Below the pieces are notes generated by a model, which saw nothing but the letters and a program-made list of their open reading frames with translations, was not told the DNA's origin and searched no databases. The translations under genes were made by a program, and so were the position numbers. A DNA stretch of 64,000 nt, taken from the NCBI RefSeq assembly GCF_034676725.1, contig NZ_JAUCBR010000004.1, forward strand, positions 511,501 through 575,500, written 5' to 3'. Position 1 is the first letter of the stretch; each line of letters opens with the position of its first letter. Origin of the DNA: Denitromonas sp. (lineage in GTDB: Bacteria > Pseudomonadota > Gammaproteobacteria > Burkholderiales > Rhodocyclaceae). This document shows positions 1-7,877 of this stretch, one piece after another.

Positions 1-2
1 TC

Positions 3-542
3 GGCCGTCTCATCGACGATCTCGCTCCGCGCATCCTTGGAGCGCGATCAAAAGAAGTCATTCAGGGGCTGTCGACGATGCTTGAGACCGGCGGGGCCTA
101 TATCGACCTCGAATCGATCCTCAGCACGCGATGCCAGACAGTCGAGACAAACGGTGCCCTCATCGGAACAAACGATTTCACTACAGCCTGCTTGAATCTC
201 AACCGAGGGGATGCCCCCCGGAACATCATTCCTGGCTATATCGAAAAAGGGCTTCTGTCGGCCAGCCCCTTCATGGAGCTGCATCCTACTGTCGGAAAAG
301 CCATGATTGGGGCGCTGCAGCGCAGCAGTGCCCTGGGGAATCAGCTCGGGCGAAACTACTACTGGGGCCTGGCCGGAGAGTTGTCATACAGCTGGGATTC
401 CGTTGCCTGGCTGGCAGACCATGCTGCTCCCATCGGTTTGAACTACATCTCGACAAGCCCAGAAACCATGCTGCTCTGCCTCTTCGCGTCCACCTCCCGT
501 GCAGGCGAGCGGATCACCCGAGCAGTCTCGCCGGCCCAATGA
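3..542 (+). CDS. C-terminal part of a PEP-utilising enzyme-like protein (5' end outside window)
   Basis: The frame is open from the window edge, so the gene starts upstream and only about 179 residues are seen. The visible part resembles the TIM-barrel C-terminal domain of PEP-utilising enzymes (PPDK, PEP synthase, enzyme I). It has an IGTNDFT motif, a downstream PGYIEKGLLSASPF-type stretch, and a terminal GLNYISTSP motif like the family's GxDYVSxSP. In PPDK the catalytic cysteine sits in a CGE motif before this point; here the equivalent reads GLAGE, so the cysteine appears to be missing and classical phosphotransfer is doubtful. Its stop overlaps the next start (ATGA at 539-542), which implies translational coupling to the carrier gene. 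The function is inferred only from this domain. Confidence 0.5.
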   Translation, partial: GRLIDDLAPRILGARSKEVIQGLSTMLETGGAYIDLESILSTRCQTVETNGALIGTNDFTTACLNLNRGDAPRNIIPGYIEKGLLSASPFMELHPTVGKAMIGALQRSSALGNQLGRNYYWGLAGELSYSWDSVAWLADHAAPIGLNYISTSPETMLLCLFASTSRAGERITRAVSPAQ

Positions 543-1987
543 CCCTCATCTATCTCATGCCCCTTCTATCGGTTGCCGCATGGCTCCTGATACGAAAAGG
601 CAGCCTGCTGAGCGCCGGCACGGTCGGACTGGCGGTCAGCATCCCATGTGCCGCGATGGCACTGCCGGAACAATACAGGCTGGTCGCTTTTCTCGGCACG
701 GAGGTCTCTCGTGGCGTCTGGACCGCCTGGCAGGCCGTGTCGGTGATTCTCGCCGGGCTCTTTTTCTACTCCGTCGTCCAGTCAACGCCAGCACCGGAAG
801 GCACCGGGGGCGCAGATGTGGCGCCCACGGCGACCCATCGCCGGTTGTTCGCCATCTGCTTTCTGCTGGGGCCATTTTTCGAAACCGTGGTCGGCTTCGG
901 CATGGGAGCCGTAATCACCCTGCCACTACTGATCCGACAGGGGCTTCCGCCCGTATCTGCCGTGGTTTTTTCCCTGTTCAGCCAGATGCTTGTGCCGTGG
1001 GGCGCACTCGGCGTCGGAACGATTGTCGGCGCCCAGCTGGCAGGCATCGAACTGCATCAAATGGGGGAAGGGAGCGCACTCTATTCCGCTCCCGTCCTGC
1101 TCGGATATCTCGTCGTTTTCTGGCTGTTCATTCGGCGGGAAGGGATTTCCATCAAGCTCTCGGACTGCATCGACGATCTCTTGTGGACCCTGTCGCTGGT
1201 CACGCTTCTCTATCTGTCCAACAAGCATATCGCCGTTGAAACGGCACTTTTGACGGCCTCGGGAATCCTTCTGATCGTTCGCCATTGGCGAGACCAAAAG
1301 CCGTCTGCCGCTTCCTGGCTGAGTGCCGGCCGACAAGCCGCTCCATACGTACTGCTTGCACTTGTCCTGCTGCTGACGCGGACCATCCCTTGGTTATCGG
1401 ATTTTTTGCGGAGCCACGCCATCATTCGACCTGCTCCCGGTTACCCCGAATTCCCTGTGCTGTACCACGTAAGCTTCTGGATTCTCGTGGTGGCTTGCCT
1501 CTATGCATCCTTCGCGTGGAGTGGCATGGCGGATCGGACATTGATCATTAGCAGGACATGGGCACGGGCCAAGATGCCCGTTGCCGTAACCGTCGTGTTC
1601 GTGGTGCTGGCACAGCTCATGGCGGCATCGGGGATGGCCGCCGCGCTCGCCCAGCAATGGATGGCCTTGCTGGGTAACGCATCCATCGTGGGGAGCCCCG
1701 TTTTCGGAGCCGTGGCCGGATTTCTCACCAGCAGCAACGTCGGCTCAAACGCCATGGTCATGCCGATACAGAAGTCCATCGCCGAATTCGGCGGCTATAG
1801 CGCCAGCGCCATCGCCGCCCTCCAGAACACGGCGGGCAGCAACTTCACCATGCTCTCCGCCGCCCGGGTAGCCATGGGGTGTGCACTGGCCGGAACGGCC
1901 GGCCGCGAGCTTGCAGTTTACGGAAAGGCATATCCCCTGGGGGTTGCCTCATTGTCCGTACTGGTGCTGACGACATTGGCAATTTGA
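539..1987 (+). CDS. L-lactate permease (LctP) family carboxylate transporter
   Basis: A 482-residue polytopic membrane protein with roughly a dozen hydrophobic segments. Family signatures are the GPFFETVVGFGMGA stretch near residues 105-120 and the late FLTSSNVGSNAMVMPIQ stretch, both typical of the LctP lactate/glycolate permease family. It is slightly shorter than E. coli LldP (about 550). The start at 539 is chosen because it overlaps the preceding stop (ATGA) and begins directly with a membrane helix. The neighbouring DlgD-type reductase suggests the substrate is a 2-hydroxy or 2-oxo acid, which could include a sulfonated one such as sulfolactate given the region downstream; that is inference. 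Confidence 0.8.
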   Translation: MTLIYLMPLLSVAAWLLIRKGSLLSAGTVGLAVSIPCAAMALPEQYRLVAFLGTEVSRGVWTAWQAVSVILAGLFFYSVVQSTPAPEGTGGADVAPTATHRRLFAICFLLGPFFETVVGFGMGAVITLPLLIRQGLPPVSAVVFSLFSQMLVPWGALGVGTIVGAQLAGIELHQMGEGSALYSAPVLLGYLVVFWLFIRREGISIKLSDCIDDLLWTLSLVTLLYLSNKHIAVETALLTASGILLIVRHWRDQKPSAASWLSAGRQAAPYVLLALVLLLTRTIPWLSDFLRSHAIIRPAPGYPEFPVLYHVSFWILVVACLYASFAWSGMADRTLIISRTWARAKMPVAVTVVFVVLAQLMAASGMAAALAQQWMALLGNASIVGSPVFGAVAGFLTSSNVGSNAMVMPIQKSIAEFGGYSASAIAALQNTAGSNFTMLSAARVAMGCALAGTAGRELAVYGKAYPLGVASLSVLVLTTLAI

Positions 1988-2004
1988 GCAGTCAAGGAGA
2001 GACG

Positions 2005-3003
2005 ATGGAAAAAGTGAGCTATGAAGTACTGTTTGCCGAGTTCCGGCGGGTCTTGGACAAGCATGGCTTTCCGCTGGAAAGAAGCCAGTTCTGCGCCAGG
2101 ATTTTTGCCGACAATACGCGCGACGGGATCAATTCGCATGGCATCAACCGCTTCCCGGGGTTTATCGATTATGTCCAGCGCGGCCTCATCGATCCGTCAG
2201 TCGATCCCCTGTTGGAAGACGCCTACGGCGCCTTCGAGCGCTGGAACGGCGCGACCGGGGCTGGCATCGTCAACGCGGTCCATTGCATGGAGCGGGCGAT
2301 CGCCCTGGCACACGAATTCGGGATCGGCTGTACAGCCTTGCGCAACACCAATCATTGGATGCGCGCGGGTACCTATGGCCTGCAAGCGGCTGACGCCGGC
2401 TGCATCGGCATCTGCTGGACCAACACCCAAGTACTGATGCCCCCCTGGGGCGGCAAGACCCCCAAACTGGGCAACAACCCCCTCGTCCTTTGTATGCCTC
2501 GGCCAGAGGGGCATCTCCTGCTCGATATGGCGATGAGTCAATTCTCGCTCGGCCGCATGATGATTTCTGCCAAAGCAGGCGATCCGCTTCCAGTGCCCGG
2601 CGGGTTCGATGAGGCGGGTGAACTCACGCGCGATCCCGCAGCGATCGTCCATACGAAACGATCCTTACCGATAGGCTATTGGAAAGGTTCTGGCCTTTCC
2701 TTGCTTCTCGACTGTATTGTTTCGGCCCTCTCGGGCGGCCGGGCAAGCTTTCAGATCGGCAGCGGTCCGGATGAGACTGACGTATCCCAGGTGTTCATGG
2801 CTATCGATCTCGCCAAGACCAGTGCGGGTAACGCCGGCACCGTGGTCGAGGCCATTCTTGCGGACGTTCGATCCGCGGAGCCAGTCTCCCCGGGGCGTTC
2901 TGTCACGGTTCCTGGCGAGCAGACCGCCAAGCGGCGCCAGACCAGCCAAGAGATCGGCATTCCTGTCGATCCTGAAATACTGATGCGGGTTCGCAGCCTA
3001 TAA
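2005..3003 (+). CDS. dlgD: Ldh2/DlgD-type NAD(P)H-dependent 2-oxo-acid reductase (2,3-diketo-L-gulonate reductase-like)
   Basis: The predicted 332-residue protein belongs to the malate/L-lactate/sulfolactate dehydrogenase (Ldh2) family. Landmarks are SHGINRFPGF near residue 45, ALRNTNHWMRAGTYGLQAA near 112, GICWTNT and PPWGG near 140, and IGYWKGSGLSLLLD near 225. These match E. coli DlgD/YiaK, which is also 332 residues, better than other branches I can recall. A strong AAGGAGA ribosome site (1994-2000) sets the start at 2005. Downstream of the carrier by 17 bases, it probably acts on the imported acid. A role as (R)-sulfolactate dehydrogenase (ComC, same family) cannot be excluded. Confidence 0.8.
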   Translation: MEKVSYEVLFAEFRRVLDKHGFPLERSQFCARIFADNTRDGINSHGINRFPGFIDYVQRGLIDPSVDPLLEDAYGAFERWNGATGAGIVNAVHCMERAIALAHEFGIGCTALRNTNHWMRAGTYGLQAADAGCIGICWTNTQVLMPPWGGKTPKLGNNPLVLCMPRPEGHLLLDMAMSQFSLGRMMISAKAGDPLPVPGGFDEAGELTRDPAAIVHTKRSLPIGYWKGSGLSLLLDCIVSALSGGRASFQIGSGPDETDVSQVFMAIDLAKTSAGNAGTVVEAILADVRSAEPVSPGRSVTVPGEQTAKRRQTSQEIGIPVDPEILMRVRSL

Positions 3004-3051
3004 CTAACAAGTTGACGGTCACGTACCTCAACACGGCCCGTCACGACAGAC

Positions 3052-3663
3052 CTACAGCACTTGACGAACATAGCGCGTTGCATCGACAACAAGAATCCAT
3101 TCGACTGGCAAGGCGCTCTCGTTTTTTAACTGATGGGTCACGTGAGCGTCAAAAAAGAGACAGTCACCAGCCTCAACAACGATACGCTGGGTGTCGAGTT
3201 CGACGTTCAGCGTTCCTGCGAGCACGACAACATATTCATGGACCCCGCGCTTGTGCGCCGGGAAAACATCCGTGCTCATACCTGGCATGAGCGTGTTTCG
3301 AACAATATCGATCCCCCGGTTCGGAAACGATGGAGAAAGCGCTCGCCGGATGAAGCCACCATCAGCACTACCGAAGACCGCTTGTTCGCCAGGTTTCAGG
3401 AGGACCACATCGCCCGGGGCTGGTCGCGACAGCAATTGCGAAATACCGACATCCAGCGCTTCCGCCAACTTGCCAAGTATTTCACCCGACGCGTTACCTT
3501 CTTGGCGCTCGATCTTCGAGATCATCGCCTTGCTCACGCCTGATCTATGCGCCAGTTCTGCCATCGAAAGGCGATTGACCTCTCGGAGTGCCTGCAGATT
3601 CCCGGCAACCAGGCTGCGATCGTACGCATTCGGAATCTTTGTTCTTGTTTGCCCTGCCGCCAC
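3052..3663 (-). CDS. XRE-family transcriptional regulator with C-terminal cupin domain
   Basis: A 203-residue protein. Residues about 15-70 form a helix-turn-helix of the Cro/CI type (LREVNRLSMAELAHRSGVSKAMISKIER). Residues 90-200 form a cupin sensor fold with GTLNVELD and EAGDCLFFDAHVTHQLKN strands. Such HTH-cupin proteins usually sense a small metabolite or acid and regulate a neighbouring catabolic unit. It converges on the dlgD-like gene (about 48 bases between stops) and is the most likely regulator of the carrier/reductase unit. The ligand is unknown. Confidence 0.85.
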   Translation of the reverse strand: MAAGQTRTKIPNAYDRSLVAGNLQALREVNRLSMAELAHRSGVSKAMISKIERQEGNASGEILGKLAEALDVGISQLLSRPAPGDVVLLKPGEQAVFGSADGGFIRRALSPSFPNRGIDIVRNTLMPGMSTDVFPAHKRGVHEYVVVLAGTLNVELDTQRIVVEAGDCLFFDAHVTHQLKNESALPVEWILVVDATRYVRQVL

Positions 3664-3949
3664 TCAATTGCCTCCGTAAGCCATTTTCCAGACCCGCTCG
3701 TCGCCAGCCAATCTTCTTTGCACGAAAGACGGCCGATGCGCGACAGGATAGTGGCGTTGGTGTAGCTTGGAAAGCCACCCCGGATGGACTCGAATCCATG
3801 GGATCGACGGCCATATCCCTACACTGACGAACTACCTGAGTGCCTGAGCCTCAAGGAAGTTCGCCAGGGGGCCGTGAGTTGCGCTGCAAACACCCAACAG
3901 CGCCATCAAGGCACAGGCGGATTAACCGTAGATCCATACTCCCAGCGCC
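3664..3949. other. Intergenic stretch without a supported gene
   Basis: 286 bases between the XRE-cupin gene and the Lin0512 gene. No reading frame with a credible protein is visible. A short inverted repeat (ATGGA/TCCAT with a TTCGAG loop on the minus strand, near 3784-3800) looks superficially like a tRNA T-arm, but no acceptor, D or anticodon arm accompanies it. The region presumably holds the promoter of the XRE-cupin gene and the 3' end of the minus-strand sulfonate-linked operon. Confidence 0.4.
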
Positions 3950-4327
3950 CTATCCAAGGGGGTGACCTGTGAGTATCCACGCCCCCTCCGCCAAGGGCAC
4001 AAACGCCTCCACCGCCGCCGTGGCAATGACATGCGTGGTGCCCTGCTCGGGGTCGTGCACGTTCAACCCGCCCTTCACCGCCTTCACCTCGGCGTAGCCG
4101 CGCGGCAGCGTGTCGGCGACGAGGTCGGTGTTGACTTTGCCGGGTTCTTGCACGCCGATGGTCACTTGCACGCGCATGTCGCGGTGGTCGATATCCAGGC
4201 TGCGGAAGAGCAGGATGGATGAGTGGTGCAGTGCGTCCTGCACGGCGCGGCAGGCGGCCTTGGTGTAGTCCTCGCCGTAGAGGTCGTTGCCGGTGCCCAT
4301 TTCGAGAATGACGCGTTTTTCAGTCAT
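3950..4327 (-). CDS. Lin0512 family protein (copy B)
   Basis: 125 residues. The N-terminus carries the family pattern (VILEMGTGNDLYGEDYTKAACRA), followed by a DALHHSS segment, a repeated beta-alpha pattern, and KGGLNVHD with an alanine-rich C-terminus. Lin0512 proteins (about 115 residues) have no established biochemical function as far as I know. It is the last gene of the minus-strand operon and overlaps the preceding paralogue by 8 bases (4320-4327), so the two are probably translated together and may form a heteromer. The paralogues are clearly related but divergent. Confidence 0.75.
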   Translation of the reverse strand: MTEKRVILEMGTGNDLYGEDYTKAACRAVQDALHHSSILLFRSLDIDHRDMRVQVTIGVQEPGKVNTDLVADTLPRGYAEVKAVKGGLNVHDPEQGTTHVIATAAVEAFVPLAEGAWILTGHPLG

Positions 4328-4673
4328 GTGCGGCCTCCATGTCGAAGGAGACGGTGATGGCGGCGTTGGCGATGACGCTGATGCTGTCGCCGCTGGGCTT
4401 GGGCACGTCGAGCCCGCCTTCGACCACGCGCACGCTCACCTGGCCGTAGGGAAACACCTTGACCAGCTCGGCTTCATCGACCAAGTCGGGGCGCTGCACG
4501 GCGACGACGGCGTCGATCACCATCGCGGTGCGGGGGAAGCCGAAAGCGTCGGCGACGTTGAGCGAGTGATGCCAGAGCGCGTCACGAATCGCGCGCGCGC
4601 CGGCCTGGGTGTAGTTGCGGCTGCGGATCGAGGTCCCCATGCCGAACTGCACCACCATTTTTTTCAGGGCCAT
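4320..4673 (-). CDS. Lin0512 family protein (copy A)
   Basis: 117 residues, homologous to the neighbour at 3950-4327. Shared elements are VVQFGMGTSIRSRNYTQAGARAIRDALWHHS at the N-terminus and VEGGLDVPKPSGDSISVIANAAITV at the C-terminus. Side by side, the two copies keep the GMGT, DAL-HHS and GGL motifs but differ elsewhere, which suggests an obligate pair rather than a recent duplicate. It begins 3 bases after the cupin gene's stop. Function unknown; the operon context ties it to CobS/CobT-type proteins and to Xsc. Confidence 0.75.
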   Translation of the reverse strand: MALKKMVVQFGMGTSIRSRNYTQAGARAIRDALWHHSLNVADAFGFPRTAMVIDAVVAVQRPDLVDEAELVKVFPYGQVSVRVVEGGLDVPKPSGDSISVIANAAITVSFDMEAAHD

Positions 4674-4676
4674 GGT

Positions 4677-5051
4677 CTATTCCTTGGACGAGGGGTAGCT
4701 GCGGATGACGTAGTGCTTGGTGGTGGTTTCGACCACCTCCCAATAGCCGCGAAAGCCGTTGGGAATCATGAAGGCGTCGCCGGTTTTGAAGCTCTCGGTG
4801 GTGCCGTCTTCGGCGATCAGCCGGCAGTGGCCGGCGAGGATGACGCAGAACTCGTCGCGATCGGTGAAGGCATGCCAGCGGCCGGGGGTGCTGGTCCACG
4901 TGCCGGCAATAAGTTCGCCGTCTGCGCTCTCGAAGCAGAGCTTGTTGCGGTGCTGCGGGTCGCCGTCGACCACACGGCCGGGCTGGTCGGCCAGGCGGCT
5001 GTCGGCCCAGTCGGCGGGGCTGGCCGCAAAATCAATAACGGGGTTGGGCAT
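4677..5051 (-). CDS. Small cupin-domain protein
   Basis: 124 residues forming a single cupin barrel of the DUF861/EutQ-like type. It shows GTWTSTPGRWHAFTDRDEFCVILAGHCRLIAEDG followed by FKTGDAFMIPNGFRGYWEV, the usual two cupin motifs. No signal peptide. Such proteins often bind a small amine, acid or metal. It sits between the CobT-like gene (32 bases upstream) and the Lin0512 pair (3 bases downstream), so it is probably co-transcribed with both. Its role is unknown; metabolite binding or isomerisation in sulfonate or aldehyde metabolism is a guess from context. Confidence 0.75.
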   Translation of the reverse strand: MPNPVIDFAASPADWADSRLADQPGRVVDGDPQHRNKLCFESADGELIAGTWTSTPGRWHAFTDRDEFCVILAGHCRLIAEDGTTESFKTGDAFMIPNGFRGYWEVVETTTKHYVIRSYPSSKE

Positions 5052-5083
5052 GGAACGCTCCGTGGTTTTTGGCGGGGGCGGCG

Positions 5084-6820
5084 TCAGCGCCGGTGCCGGC
5101 CGCCGATGAGTTGCACGATGTCCTGGAACAACGCGTTGTCGAGCGCCTGGCTCATGTCGGTGGCCAGGCAGCGGCGGTAGAAGGGGCTGAGGTCGAGGCC
5201 CACGCCGAGGCCGAGGATCTCCACCGCGCCCTGCGCCTCGCGCCGCGCGACCACGTCCTTGAGGTGGTTGTCGAGGTAGAACTCGTCGTTGGCGCGGCCG
5301 GTGGCGCTGTCGGCGGGGCAGCCGTCGGGGATCACGAGCAGGATGCGCCGCGCCTCGCTACGCGCCAGCAGCCGGTTGCACGCCCAGTCCACCGCCTCGC
5401 CGTCGATGCCTTCGCGAAACAGATCGGGCTTGAGCAAGGCCATCATGTCGATGCGCGCGCGGCGCCAGTTGCGGTCGGCTTCCTTGAACACCATGTGGGT
5501 GACTTCGTTGAGCCGGCCGGGGTGCGCCGGGCGGCCCTCGCTCATCCACGCCTTGGCGGCCCGCCCACCGTTCCACCCGCCAGTGGTGAAACCGAGCATC
5601 TCGGTGCTCACGCCGACCATCTCGAGCGCACGGATCAGGAGATCGACCATCATCGCCACCGGCTCGGCGTGGGTCTTCATCGAGCCGGAGCAGTCGACCA
5701 GGAAGGCCACCACGCAGTCGGCCCTGGGCAGGTACTGGTCTTGCCGGAACAGGCGGCGTTCGGCCGGCGAGCTGATGAGCTGCGACAGGCGGGCGCCGTC
5801 GATGCGCCCTTCTTCCTGGCCGAACAGCCAGCCGTCGCGCTGCGGCTGCGCCAGGATGGCGCCGAGCATGCGCGCCAGGCGCGGCAGGTTGATGCCCTGC
5901 TCGCTGATGCGCTTGTCGACGCGCTCGCGGTATTCGCGCAGCAGTGCCTTGCGCACCAGGGTGCCGGCCGCCACCTCGGTGTCGAAGCGGGTGGTGTAGA
6001 CGTGATAGGCCTGCTTGGCGTCTTCGAACACCTTGCTGTCGCCGGTGGTGGCGGCGGCGATGTTGTTGCCGTCGCCTTCGTCCTGGTCGAAGTCGAGCAG
6101 CAGCGCGAAGCGGCTCTTGGCTTCGTCTTCTTCGTCGGGTTCGGGGGCGCTGTCGTCACCGCCGACCTCGGCGCGGTCGGAGCGCATGGTCTCGTCGACC
6201 ACGCGCGCCACTTCCCGCGCGTGTTTGGCGAATTCGGCCTGGTTGTCGCGGTGGCGGCGCATGCCGGCCAGCGGGGTGCCGAGCACGCCGACCAGCGAGG
6301 CGCGGGTGCCCTCAATGTAGTCCTCGGTTTCCTCCAGCACCTGCCGCGCCATCAGGCGCGACCAGGCCATCTGCGCCACGGTGTACAGCAGGATGCCGAG
6401 CCGCCCTTCGGTCAGGCCCTCGCGGTAGAAGCTGCGCGACCAGTCCTCGAAGCGGTGCACCAGGTTATCGGCCATGCCGGGCATGTCGGCCGGCACCATG
6501 GTCTCGACGCGCAATTGCTCCAGCCACTCGAACACCAGCCGCTCGACCCCGCCGGCCGGGCACAGGCGGCGGTGCAGTTCGGGGTCCGAATGCAGCAGCC
6601 GCAAGGCCATGCCGTCGGCCGCGGCGCGGCAGGCGTCGAAGCCGTCGAGGTCGGTGTCGACGCGCTGGTGCGGCGCATGCATGGGCAGCGGCCGGGCGCC
6701 GCGGTGCAGGCGCCGGCCCCGGTAGTGCAGTTGGGCGTCGCCGGTCAGTGCGCGCAAGGTGGCGGCGCACAGCTCTTCGACCTTCTGCTGCCGCTTGGCG
6801 CGCTGCTGCGCGGTGTTCAC
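5084..6820 (-). CDS. cobT: CobT-like cobaltochelatase subunit / VWA-domain protein
   Basis: 578 residues from a GTG start at 6820 that overlaps the stop of the CobS-like gene (GTGA, 6817-6820). The N-terminal half is the helical CobT domain. An acidic linker (EPDEEDEAKS) follows, and a C-terminal von Willebrand A domain begins near residue 365 with a MIDAS motif DCSGSM. In the CobNST cobaltochelatase, CobT pairs with the AAA+ CobS to drive cobalt insertion by CobN. No cobN or other cobalamin gene is present in this window, and the pair lies in an operon divergent from xsc. It may be the genome's only CobT, or an orphan motor pair serving another client. Confidence 0.85.
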   Translation of the reverse strand: MNTAQQRAKRQQKVEELCAATLRALTGDAQLHYRGRRLHRGARPLPMHAPHQRVDTDLDGFDACRAAADGMALRLLHSDPELHRRLCPAGGVERLVFEWLEQLRVETMVPADMPGMADNLVHRFEDWSRSFYREGLTEGRLGILLYTVAQMAWSRLMARQVLEETEDYIEGTRASLVGVLGTPLAGMRRHRDNQAEFAKHAREVARVVDETMRSDRAEVGGDDSAPEPDEEDEAKSRFALLLDFDQDEGDGNNIAAATTGDSKVFEDAKQAYHVYTTRFDTEVAAGTLVRKALLREYRERVDKRISEQGINLPRLARMLGAILAQPQRDGWLFGQEEGRIDGARLSQLISSPAERRLFRQDQYLPRADCVVAFLVDCSGSMKTHAEPVAMMVDLLIRALEMVGVSTEMLGFTTGGWNGGRAAKAWMSEGRPAHPGRLNEVTHMVFKEADRNWRRARIDMMALLKPDLFREGIDGEAVDWACNRLLARSEARRILLVIPDGCPADSATGRANDEFYLDNHLKDVVARREAQGAVEILGLGVGLDLSPFYRRCLATDMSQALDNALFQDIVQLIGGRHRR

Positions 6821-7806
6821 GCCTGCGCCTCGCGCATCCACGATTCGTCCAGCTCTTCGCCGAAGCAGCGCTGGTAGTACTCGGCCACGATGGGGCGCTC
6901 GGCCTCGTCGCACTTGTTGAGGAAGGACAGGCGGAAGGCCAGCGCCGGGTTGCGGAAGATCTCGCAGTTCTCGGCCCAGGTGATCACCGTGCGCGGCGAC
7001 ATCAGCGTGGACAGATCGCCGGCGGCGAAGCCCTTGCGGGTCAGGTCGGCCAGCTGCACCATCTGCGCGATCAGCTTGCGGCCCTTGTCGTAGTTCTTGG
7101 CCGGCACGCGCGCCAGCACGATGGCCACCTCTTCGTCGTGCGGCAGGTAGTTGAGCGTGGCGACGATGTTCCAGCGGTCGATCTGCGCATGGTTGAGCAC
7201 TTGCGTGCCGTGGTACATGCCCGACAGATTGCCCAGTCCGACCGTGTTGGACGTGGCAAACAGGCGGAAGTACGGGTGCGGGCGAATCACACGGTTCTGG
7301 TCGAGCAGGGTGAACTTGCCGTCGCGCTCGAGAATGCGCTGGATGACGAACATCACGTCCGGCCGGCCGGCATCGTATTCGTCAAAGATCATCGCCACCG
7401 GGCGTTGCAGCGCCCAGGGCACGATGCCTTCCTGGAACTCGGTCACCTGCAGGCCGTCGCGCACGACGATGGTGTCCTTGCCGACCAGGTCGAGCCGGCT
7501 GATGTGGCCGTCGAGGTTCACCCGCACGCAGGGCCAGTTGAGTCGCGCGGCGACCTGTTCGATATGCGTCGACTTGCCGGTGCCGTGCAGGCCTTGCACC
7601 ATCACGCGCCGGTCGCGGGTAAAGCCGGCGAGGATCGCCAGCGTCACATCAGGGTTGAAGCGGTAGGCCTCGTCGATTTCCGGCACATGGTCGTCGCGTT
7701 CGCTGAACGCCGGCACCATCAGATCGGAATCGATACCAAACACGCTGCGCACGGACACTTGCTGGTCCGGCGCGATCATTTCATTGTCTGCCACGGCTCT
7801 CTCCAT
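6817..7806 (-). CDS. cobS: CobS-like AAA+ ATPase (cobaltochelatase ATPase subunit)
   Basis: About 329 residues. It opens with the CobS signature VRSVFGIDSDLMVPAFSE. A Walker A motif GLHGTGKST lies near residue 85 and a Walker B motif MIFDEYDAG near 145, with DRWNIVATLNYLPHDEE further on. The match to CobS is close throughout. The start is uncertain: ATG at 7806 has no clear ribosome site, while GTG at 7794 is preceded by GGAGAG. It is translationally coupled to the CobT-like gene. CobS/CobT form a two-tiered ATP-dependent motor resembling MoxR/VWA activases such as CbbQ/CbbO or NorQ/NorD. Confidence 0.88.
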   Translation of the reverse strand: MERAVADNEMIAPDQQVSVRSVFGIDSDLMVPAFSERDDHVPEIDEAYRFNPDVTLAILAGFTRDRRVMVQGLHGTGKSTHIEQVAARLNWPCVRVNLDGHISRLDLVGKDTIVVRDGLQVTEFQEGIVPWALQRPVAMIFDEYDAGRPDVMFVIQRILERDGKFTLLDQNRVIRPHPYFRLFATSNTVGLGNLSGMYHGTQVLNHAQIDRWNIVATLNYLPHDEEVAIVLARVPAKNYDKGRKLIAQMVQLADLTRKGFAAGDLSTLMSPRTVITWAENCEIFRNPALAFRLSFLNKCDEAERPIVAEYYQRCFGEELDESWMREAQA

Positions 7807-7877
7807 GTCGGGTTGCGCGCCGCGGGTCTCTGCCCGCGGCGTCTGTTGTCCACCCGAACGGGAGAGCCTCCCCCCGT

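Noticed and set aside
3776..3805. Possible tRNA fragment (TTCGA-containing arm)
   Set aside because: The loop has six bases, and there is no matching acceptor, anticodon or D arm.
5069..6877. Long plus-strand open frame opposite the CobT-like gene
   Set aside because: The minus-strand frame has the CobT and VWA motifs and coupling to cobS; the plus-strand translation is histidine/alanine-rich filler.
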